A stretch of DNA of 64,000 bases from Sediminihaliea albiluteola. GTDB taxonomy: Bacteria > Pseudomonadota > Gammaproteobacteria > Pseudomonadales > Halieaceae. Of this stretch, positions 37,022-43,229 are shown piece after piece. The notes under the pieces are model-generated. The model saw only the letters and a program-made list of their open reading frames with translations, was not told the origin of the DNA and made no database searches. Both the position numbers and the translations under genes were made by a program. The stretch covers positions 992,001 through 1,056,000 of the forward strand of contig NZ_JACFXU010000013.1 of NCBI RefSeq assembly GCF_014077625.1, in the 5' to 3' direction. Position 1 is the first letter of the stretch; each line of letters begins with the position of its first letter.

Positions 37022-37462
37022 ATGAACCTTAGCGGAAAGCTTGTAATCAGCCTGATAGTCGCGGCCGTAGCTTCCACCTCTGCCACCTTGATACAGGGCG
37101 GCAGTATTCCGGACCTCACTTTAATTGCCAGTTTTTGCGTAGCAACTTTGGCTACAGCTTGGCTGGTGTCCATCCCCACAGCCAAATCATCCACTGCGGT
37201 GCAGGGCGAGCGACAGGACAGCAAACGCAGCAGCACGACAGCCCTATCAAGCGCGAATCGCGAAGACGGTACGGTGAAGTGGTTCAATGTATCAAAAGGT
37301 TTTGGCTTCATTACCAAAGACGATGGCGAGGAGATCTTTGTTCACTTTCGCTCAATTCGCGGTGAGGGTCGACGCAGCTTACGTGACGGCCAACGCGTTA
37401 CTTTCGAAGTCGCCGACAGCGAAAAAGGGCCTCAGGCTGAGGATGTAGAAGCTTTAGATTAG
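37022..37462 (+). CDS. Membrane-anchored cold-shock-domain protein
   Basis: 146 residues from the ATG at 37022 (AGAGGATTAGC upstream). Two hydrophobic segments, about 5-24 and 29-50, are followed by a polar linker (51-78) and a complete cold-shock domain (about 80-144) with RNP1 KGFGFI and RNP2 IFVHF. This would tether a nucleic-acid-binding domain to the inner membrane on the cytoplasmic side. The domain is most like that of the preceding csp gene. Function unknown; membrane-localised mRNA handling is a possibility only. Confidence 0.85.
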   Translation: MNLSGKLVISLIVAAVASTSATLIQGGSIPDLTLIASFCVATLATAWLVSIPTAKSSTAVQGERQDSKRSSTTALSSANREDGTVKWFNVSKGFGFITKDDGEEIFVHFRSIRGEGRRSLRDGQRVTFEVADSEKGPQAEDVEALD

Positions 37463-37494
37463 TAACTAGCCCCGCACCACAGTAACACTCCCCC

Positions 37495-37521
37495 TGTAGG
37501 CCGAGCGGCGCTCGGCCTACA
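37495..37521 (+). terminator. Perfect 12-bp hairpin after the membrane CSD gene
   Basis: TGTAGGCCGAGC (37495-37506) and GCTCGGCCTACA (37510-37521) with loop GGC, 33 bases after the stop. Very stable by inspection, but no U-tract follows. Confidence 0.5.
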
Positions 37522-37645
37522 CTGATCACACCCAAAACGCCCCCTCCGCAGATGCTAAACCTTGCTATTGCTAGTTCAACTGGCCACAGTCAGGGCCAAA
37601 ATGTCACAATATAGCCGAGCCTACAAAATTGATTAAGGACAGAAC

Positions 37646-38266
37646 TTGAGCCAGAAGCCACGACTGACACGGCGCTTTCGCGGAGTGAGCATGCCGACAG
37701 CAAGTCACCCTGCAATTCGCCGGGTCAAACGCGAGGGCAACTACCCCTCAATTCACGGTAACAAACTGTGGAAATCCAGCGCCTTGCTTATCGATTACTT
37801 AGAAAAAAATCCACCCGAACACCACGGCAAAGTGATTGATGTCGGCTGTGGCTGGGGGATTGGCGGTATCTGGTGTGCCAGTAAACTGGGCTCTTCTGTG
37901 ACATCTGTCGACGCCGACCCAGATGTCTTCCCCTTTTTGACTGAGGTTGCGAAACTCAACAAGGTCAGCACAGAGCCCCTCGTTAAGCGCTTTGATCAAT
38001 TAAGTACCAAAATGCTGTCTGACTACGATGTATTAATTGCCGCAGATATCTGTTTCTGGGACGAACTAGTTAAACCGGTGTTCAATATGGTCAATCGCGC
38101 GGTTAAAGCCGGTGTCAAACACATCTATATTGCCGACCCAGAGCGTAGCACCTTTCTGGAAATGGCTGAGCGCTGTATCGATAAGCACTGCGCCGACCTG
38201 ATCGAATGGAAGGCTCGCGGTAGCATGGAAGCCCGCGGCGCGATCATGGTTATTGAAAACGCTTAA
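37646..38266 (+). CDS. SAM-dependent methyltransferase, METTL/Methyltransf_16-like
   Basis: 206 residues from a TTG at 37646 (AAGGA 7 bases upstream) or 191 from an ATG at 37691 (GGAGTGAGC upstream); both starts are credible. Motif I VIDVGCGWGIGGIW is at about 61-74, the acidic end of strand 2 in SVDADPD near 92, and LIAADICFWDEL near 130-141 is the motif-IV position, ADICFW resembling lysine or nicotinamide methyltransferases of the METTL21/EEF2KMT type. Substrate not identifiable. No clear operon partner. Confidence 0.75.
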   Translation: MSQKPRLTRRFRGVSMPTASHPAIRRVKREGNYPSIHGNKLWKSSALLIDYLEKNPPEHHGKVIDVGCGWGIGGIWCASKLGSSVTSVDADPDVFPFLTEVAKLNKVSTEPLVKRFDQLSTKMLSDYDVLIAADICFWDELVKPVFNMVNRAVKAGVKHIYIADPERSTFLEMAERCIDKHCADLIEWKARGSMEARGAIMVIENA

Positions 38267-38335
38267 TGACAAAGCCGGCAAAATGCCGCCTGAACTTCCC
38301 TCTTAGCCTGTCGCATTTACAGCCATAGCTTCAAC

Positions 38336-38357
38336 AAGGGGCCCCTGAGGGCCCCTT
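38336..38357. terminator. Hairpin between the convergent methyltransferase and TonB receptor genes
   Basis: AAGGGGCCC (38336-38344) and GGGCCCCTT (38349-38357) with a four-base loop, 23 bases after the receptor stop and about 70 bases after the methyltransferase stop. Symmetric, no long T-tract. Confidence 0.55.
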
Positions 38358-38380
38358 AAGTATCAGCGACTTCTGAGCAA

Positions 38381-40675
38381 TCAGAAGCTGAACTGCGCTT
38401 CCAATCCGTAGGTGCGCGGGTTGCCGAAGAAACTGGTGGTCATCGGGCCGAAGGGGATTGTGTTTAGGCGGTATTCCTCATCGCGCAGATTCTTACCCCA
38501 CAGGGACAGCTGCAGCTGGTTGTCACCCACTGGGATATTTGACAGCGTCAACCGTGCGTTGAAGAGTCCGTAACCATCAACTTTGGATACAGCTCTCTGA
38601 TCGGGTTTTACGTAAGGGGTATAGTCATCATTGTAGCTGTAGTCTACATGGGCGTTAAGCTCACCGAAATCCGCGCGTAGCAGTGTGTAGTCGATCCCCA
38701 AGTTGACCGTATGTCTAGGCGTGTACTGAGTGTAACGCTGGTCGGCGACGTTAACGGACCTGCCCAGCACTGGGTCAAACTCCATAAACTCCTTAAACTT
38801 GGAGTCCAAGTAACCATAGTTGGCGCTCAGCATCAGGTCAGCAGTAGGGGCATAGACCACCTCTACTTCGGCCCCTTTTTTCTCAGCACTACCGGCGTTT
38901 TTGACCACCGAGGATGTCCCGCCAGAAGCGTCGGGTACGAACACCGTCAGCTGGATGTCTTTTTCGTCATTGAAAAAGGCGGCAGCGTTAATTTGCAGTG
39001 TACTGTTTAGCCAGCGGCTCTTAATGCCGATTTCCCAGGAGTCAATTTCCTCAGCAGTATAACCTTCGTTGAAAGCTTCAAGACTGACCGCTTCGCCAGA
39101 AAAGCCGCCAGATTTCCAGCCCTGAGCGTATTTGGCGTAGGCATTTAGTTGGTCGCTGAAGTCGTAGGCTACGATGACAGTCGGCGAGACATTGCTAAAG
39201 CTTTTTTTGTTCTTGCCCTTGAACGGGGGGTTGTCGCCGGGGTGATCGATATAGACCGACTTCTCTTCGTCAGTCCAGCGCAATCCTGCGGTCAGAGTGA
39301 GACGGTCTTCTAGCATCGCTGGTGTCCAGTTTGCCTGAGCGTAGGCCGCGACCTGATCGGACTCCAGGCCATATCTATTGTCATTGAGCAGGGGACCAAA
39401 GAAACTGTTCAACGGGCGCAGTGGGTTCTCGACATCCGCTTGCTCTTCAAAATAGTACAGCCCCATTACATAGTCGACTCGGTCCAAGTTGCCAGTCCAC
39501 TGTAATTCGTGGGAGCGCTGGCTGTAGTCCTCGAAGATACTTGAGTGGTAAATATGGAAGGGCGTGCCATCATTATCCAAGCCAAAAGTGAAGTCTAGGT
39601 CGCGGTCATTGAAAATGTATTTTAATGAAACGTCACCCATGAAACCGAGTTCACCTAAGCCGTACTCTGCAGTAAGCGTATGGCTTTTGGACTCAAACTT
39701 TTCCCAAATATCGGCATCCAGCGAGTTTTTGCTGAGGTTTTTGCTCTCACTGCTAATAAATTGCGCCAGATCTGCCGGTAGGGGGAAACCAAAGGTCAGG
39801 TTTGTGGTGTCCAAGTGGGTAAACTGTGGCTTAGCCGGCGTGTTGTCTACGTCGACATCGTCATAAGCATAGCGAATGGAGAGGCGGTCACTGACGTCCC
39901 ACATCAGGTCAATTCGACCGATAGTGCTGTCCGCAGCATTGCTATCTTTTCTTGAGGCAGGGTTGGCCGGGATCGGCTGGCCAGTGAAGGGGTGCGTAAT
40001 CGTCGTGCCCGGAGCTGGATCGACATTATCATAGAAGCCATCGCGTTCGTCAGTGCTCAAACTGAGTTTCGCCGCCAAGCTACCCGCCTCACCGAGCTGC
40101 AAAGCCGGGAGATCCAGTGTGCCCGACAGTTCGCGGTAGCCAAAGTTGCCCACTCCAGCGCGCAGTTTGCCACCCAGCTCGCCGGTAGGCACCTGGGTAA
40201 TCACGTTAATGGCTCCACCGGAGGTATTGCGACCGAACAGGGTGCCCTGGGGGCCTCGCAAGATTTCGATGCGCTCTACCTCTGCCAACTTGAACACGTT
40301 ACCGGAAAACTTTCCGACATAGGCCCCATCCAGATAGATACCCACGGTGGGCTCCCAATAAATACCTGGGTTGGAAGTGACCGAGCCGCGAATCGCCACC
40401 GTCGCTTTAGCAGTGTTGGAAGGTAGTGGCGCCACCTTGACGTTGGGCGCGAAGGTGCCGAGATCGACCAGGTCGCGCACACCTTTTTGCTCAAGGGCAT
40501 GCTGGCCAAAGGCCGTAATAGCGATGGGCGCATCCTGCAGGCTCTGTTCACGTTTTTGCGCGGTTACTATCACTTCTTCTAGTTGGGCTTGGGCTTGGCT
40601 GGCAGCCAATACCGCAGTAGATAAAAGTAGTGGTTTCAGGTGGCGCGGTAGTCGAACAACTCGGTGGTATGCCAT
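38381..40675 (-). CDS. TonB-dependent outer membrane receptor
   Basis: 764 residues from the ATG at 40675, which has TGGAG 10 bases upstream; an ATG at 40690 lacks one. The signal peptide ends in AASQAQAQ near residue 30. The TonB box/plug starts LEEVIVTAQKREQSLQDAPI, with the plug reading ILRGPQGTLFGRNTSGGAINV near 145-165. The C-terminus ends in aromatic FSF, as expected for a barrel inserted by BAM. The type (IPTM-like receptor of 750-800 residues) is common in marine bacteria for siderophores, sterols or other large substrates; the ligand is not deducible. Confidence 0.92.
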   Translation of the reverse strand: MAYHRVVRLPRHLKPLLLSTAVLAASQAQAQLEEVIVTAQKREQSLQDAPIAITAFGQHALEQKGVRDLVDLGTFAPNVKVAPLPSNTAKATVAIRGSVTSNPGIYWEPTVGIYLDGAYVGKFSGNVFKLAEVERIEILRGPQGTLFGRNTSGGAINVITQVPTGELGGKLRAGVGNFGYRELSGTLDLPALQLGEAGSLAAKLSLSTDERDGFYDNVDPAPGTTITHPFTGQPIPANPASRKDSNAADSTIGRIDLMWDVSDRLSIRYAYDDVDVDNTPAKPQFTHLDTTNLTFGFPLPADLAQFISSESKNLSKNSLDADIWEKFESKSHTLTAEYGLGELGFMGDVSLKYIFNDRDLDFTFGLDNDGTPFHIYHSSIFEDYSQRSHELQWTGNLDRVDYVMGLYYFEEQADVENPLRPLNSFFGPLLNDNRYGLESDQVAAYAQANWTPAMLEDRLTLTAGLRWTDEEKSVYIDHPGDNPPFKGKNKKSFSNVSPTVIVAYDFSDQLNAYAKYAQGWKSGGFSGEAVSLEAFNEGYTAEEIDSWEIGIKSRWLNSTLQINAAAFFNDEKDIQLTVFVPDASGGTSSVVKNAGSAEKKGAEVEVVYAPTADLMLSANYGYLDSKFKEFMEFDPVLGRSVNVADQRYTQYTPRHTVNLGIDYTLLRADFGELNAHVDYSYNDDYTPYVKPDQRAVSKVDGYGLFNARLTLSNIPVGDNQLQLSLWGKNLRDEEYRLNTIPFGPMTTSFFGNPRTYGLEAQFSF

Positions 40676-40690
40676 GACTAAAATCTCCAT

Positions 40691-41005
40691 TTTACGGTTC
40701 TACTATTTTAATAGTTATCGTAGTAACGGCCGTGAAGCGACCATTACCCTGTTAAAAAGGCTTTTCTATTGCTGTAAAGCAATATTCATTTCTTATATTA
40801 TCCAAATCTTGGAGCGGATTGTTTAGGGCGCTAAAGCCGTACTTTTTACTTCTTGGCGTTGCTCTGCCGGGTGCTATAAAGCAGAGCTGCGCGCAGAAAC
40901 ACCATCTTTTATAGAGAATAGTAGCAGGGCTTGTTAATCACAGGTAGAGCGAATGTTTGTGATAATTTAGAACAGCGCCCCTCAAGATGCTATGCGCTAT
41001 GCTTA
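40691..41005. other. Gene-free region upstream of the TonB receptor
   Basis: About 315 bases without a credible gene. It is AT-richer than its surroundings, holds the two inverted repeats noted above, and near its right end has a TGCGCTA-TGCT-TAGCGCA hairpin (40993-41010). A receptor promoter presumably lies here, but no confident -35/-10 pair was found. Confidence 0.5.
40702..40715. repeat. Inverted repeat in the TonB receptor leader
   Basis: ACTATT-TT-AATAGT, 27 bases upstream of the receptor ATG. A second inverted repeat ATTGCT-GTAA-AGCAAT is at 40768-40783. Either may be a regulator site or a leader structure; no Fur consensus was found. Confidence 0.3.
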
Positions 41006-41161
41006 GCGCAAAAAAAAACCCGCCAAAAGGCGGGTTTTAAAAAATAACTCTAGTGGACCTGGATGGGTTTCCATCACGGCATGCGAATAGCCGCTTACAC
41101 CCCCAACTAGGCTCATCGAGGGCGCAACAAATTGAGTTGCAGCAATTTTAATACATTTCAT
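41006..41161 (-). CDS. Small ORF whose frame runs through its own terminator
   Basis: A 52-codon frame starts at the ATG at 41161 with a perfect GGAGG seven bases upstream (on the minus strand) and is open to TAA at about 41003-41005. An intrinsic terminator with nine T's lies at its 3' end (41038 to 41010), before the stop codon. Transcripts ending there would have no in-frame stop. The predicted peptide has a short basic start (MKCIKIAATQ), a small hydrophobic middle (FVAPSMSLVGGVSGYSH) and ETHPGPLELF; the last dozen residues are what the terminator itself would encode. I do not recognise the peptide. It may instead be a small RNA with a chance ORF, but the ribosome binding site argues for translation. 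Confidence 0.5.
41010..41038 (-). terminator. Strong intrinsic terminator
   Basis: AAAACCCGCC and GGCGGGTTTT pair around a four-base loop (41015-41038). On the minus strand the stem is followed by nine consecutive T's (41018 down to 41010); on the plus strand only four. It therefore chiefly ends minus-strand transcription from the promoter near 41185. Confidence 0.85.
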
Positions 41162-41184
41162 TAATATACCTCCAATGTACTCTT

Positions 41185-41190
41185 ATCATA
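41185..41190 (-). promoter_or_regulatory. Candidate -10 of the small minus-strand transcript
   Basis: TATGAT on the minus strand, 24 bases before the small ORF ATG. No good -35 is present because that position is occupied by the 27-bp palindrome, suggesting regulator-dependent expression. Confidence 0.4.
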
Positions 41191-41217
41191 GGTAACATGA
41201 ATATTATTCATATTACC
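41191..41217. promoter_or_regulatory. 27-bp near-perfect palindrome, candidate LysR operator
   Basis: Half-site GGTAAyATGAATA repeats in inverted orientation around a single central base; 12 of 13 base pairs are symmetric. The core contains the LysR T-N11-A pattern (TGAATATTATTCA). It lies 13 bases before the LysR ATG and 29 bases from the small-ORF ATG on the other strand, so it can control both. Confidence 0.65.
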
Positions 41218-41230
41218 TGCGGATTTGCTT

Positions 41231-42175
41231 ATGCCACCTAGCGACGATCGCCAGCTCTACAAAACCGACCTCAATTTATTGGTCGCACTACAGGTACTGC
41301 TAGAAGAGCGCAGTGTGTCACGTGCTGCAGCTCGCCTGCATATTACTCAGCCAGCCATGAGTAAAACCCTGTCTCGTTTACGCGAAGCATTCAAAGACCC
41401 TCTGTTCACCCGCAGTCATCGTGGTATGCAACCCACGCCTCGCGCTCAAGAGCTTGAACTGACCCTACAGGCGACGCTGGCCGATATCACAAGACTGCTG
41501 GCAGGAACACGCTTTGATCCTATGCGCTACAGCGGTGAAGTGGTGTTGGCGCTATCAGAGTATGTGGGAGTAACCCTACTCCCTCCATTGATTCAACGCC
41601 TACATAAACAGGCGCCCCATCTATCGATTCGCACGATTACCCGCGTCGACAACCAACTTGAGCAACTCGCTGTCGGCAACCTGGACTTTGCTATTCATAT
41701 TGCCCAAGCCCACTACCCAGAAGATTTCCAAGTTCAAGCGCTGGGCGGCTCACCACCGGCTATATTGGTGCGCGAAGGTCACCCGCTAACAGAGGGTGAG
41801 TTTAGCTGGGAACGGCTCAGCAGCTACCCGGTGATCCGCTTGTACGTTTCCGATCTCGATCAAGCCGAACTGACTCGCAGCTCAGATGCCTTTACTCGGA
41901 TGCGAAATCCGCAACAGAGTTCGCTGGAAACCTCGCACCTACTGACGGCTCTGGAAGTGCTGCGCAATACGGATTATTTTTTGCCCGGCCCCGCTTATAT
42001 GTTGCGCAATGCCACTGCGGCATCAGGCATTGTCGCGCTACCAATTCCCGGTGACGCCAGAGACAACATGAACTATATGCTCGTCATGCACCAGCGCTGC
42101 GCTAACTCACCGCTACATCATTGGCTCTGGCAGCAAATCCTAGACACTCTGTCAGTACTTGAGCAGGTCGAGTAA
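41231..42175 (+). CDS. LysR-family transcriptional regulator
   Basis: 314 residues from the ATG at 41231. The N-terminal winged helix (about 10-70) has LNLLVALQVLLEERSVSRAAARLHITQPAMSKTLSRLRE, typical of the LeuO/NodD branch. The co-inducer domain (about 90-300) shows the usual two-lobed periplasmic-binding-protein pattern, with LSEYVGVTLLPPLIQRL opening it. It is divergent from the terminator-embedded small ORF, with a 27-bp palindrome between them. Its target is most likely that transcript and itself. The effector is unknown. Confidence 0.9.
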   Translation: MPPSDDRQLYKTDLNLLVALQVLLEERSVSRAAARLHITQPAMSKTLSRLREAFKDPLFTRSHRGMQPTPRAQELELTLQATLADITRLLAGTRFDPMRYSGEVVLALSEYVGVTLLPPLIQRLHKQAPHLSIRTITRVDNQLEQLAVGNLDFAIHIAQAHYPEDFQVQALGGSPPAILVREGHPLTEGEFSWERLSSYPVIRLYVSDLDQAELTRSSDAFTRMRNPQQSSLETSHLLTALEVLRNTDYFLPGPAYMLRNATAASGIVALPIPGDARDNMNYMLVMHQRCANSPLHHWLWQQILDTLSVLEQVE

Positions 42176-42281
42176 ACTAAGGAAAAGGTGTACCCTTTTC
42201 CCACAAACTCAGCTGCACTATGCTTAGCCCCCGTGTGCAAAAACCCATAGCACAGCCAGCCATTATCAGCATCAGGATACT

Positions 42282-43094
42282 ATGAGTAAGCGCAAGCGAC
42301 GCGACATTCCCCAATACCAAACCCCACTCATCGAGACCCATTGCCACCTTGACTATCTCGATCAAGAACAGCTAGAGCAAACGCTACAGCGCAGTCGGGA
42401 AGTAGGCATTGAGCGCATCATTACCATCGCTGTCTCAGCCGACAACCTAGATAAGGTCTGGCAACTCGCACATAGCGCAGAGGATATCTGGGGTACTCAA
42501 GGCCTGCACCCGCATGAAGCCGAGGACTACGACGAAGCGCTGGCCGATATTATTCGGCAACGGGCGTCCGATGAGCGGATTGTGGCAATCGGTGAAATTG
42601 GCTTGGATTATTTTTATGATCACGCTGATCGCGCGGTGCAACGACAAGTATTTGAAGCGCAACTGGCACTAGCTGTCGAATTGGACTTACCTGTGGTAAT
42701 TCATACCCGCGAGGCCGATGAAGACACTCGCGCCATATTGGCTAACTTTAGCTCCTCACTGGCGGGTCAAGGAGTCATCCACAGTTTCACCTCGGGCTTG
42801 CCTCTGGCGGAATACTGTCTATCAGAAGGCTTCATGCTCGGCTTTAATGGCATCAGTACCTTTAATCGCGCCGATAATGTTCGCGAGATCATCGCGCACA
42901 CCCCGGTAGAGCAACTTTTACTAGAAACCGACTCTCCCTATCTCACCCCGGTGCCCTACCGAGGCAAAACTAACGCGCCTTACTACCTCCCCTTTGTGGC
43001 AGAAAAAGTCGCCGAGGTTAAGCAGCTAGAGGTAGAAACACTGCTCCGCCAAGCCAGAGAAAACAGCATGAAACTGTTCTTCCAGGCAAAGTGA
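42282..43094 (+). CDS. TatD-family metal-dependent hydrolase
   Basis: 270 residues. Amidohydrolase-type metal ligands are visible: HCHLD near 21-25, E in GEIGLDYFYD near 103, H in VIHTRE near 128, H in VIHSF near 163, and D in LLETDSPYLTPVPYRGKTN near 209. These are TatD/YcfH hallmarks (DNase-like or deacylase activity). The C-terminus is normal. It lies between a LysR gene and rapA with no obvious operon link. Confidence 0.93.
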   Translation: MSKRKRRDIPQYQTPLIETHCHLDYLDQEQLEQTLQRSREVGIERIITIAVSADNLDKVWQLAHSAEDIWGTQGLHPHEAEDYDEALADIIRQRASDERIVAIGEIGLDYFYDHADRAVQRQVFEAQLALAVELDLPVVIHTREADEDTRAILANFSSSLAGQGVIHSFTSGLPLAEYCLSEGFMLGFNGISTFNRADNVREIIAHTPVEQLLLETDSPYLTPVPYRGKTNAPYYLPFVAEKVAEVKQLEVETLLRQARENSMKLFFQAK

Positions 43095-43191
43095 GTAGCA
43101 GCACAGCGAGTCATCGAATTCGGATCTGCCAAGTGATTTCAATACGGCACTAAACATGCGGCCATTCGATGTTAAACTACGCGACTTTTCT

Positions 43192-43208
43192 GCCGGCAGC
43201 AGGCCGGC
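43192..43208 (+). other. Hairpin in the rapA leader
   Basis: GCCGGC-AGCAG-GCCGGC, ending 21 bases before the rapA ATG. A TAAACT box at 43173-43178 could be the -10. Confidence 0.35.
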
Positions 43209-43229
43209 TCGATCCGACAAAAGGTAGTT

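Noticed and set aside
40690-40840. Fur box upstream of the TonB receptor
   Set aside because: GATAAT-like words are present but do not form the 19-bp Fur consensus; the receptor may not be iron-regulated.
41041-41120. tRNA-like or known riboswitch fold beside the LysR gene
   Set aside because: No acceptor stem, T-loop or riboswitch signature could be drawn; the terminator and GGAGG-ATG explain the segment better.
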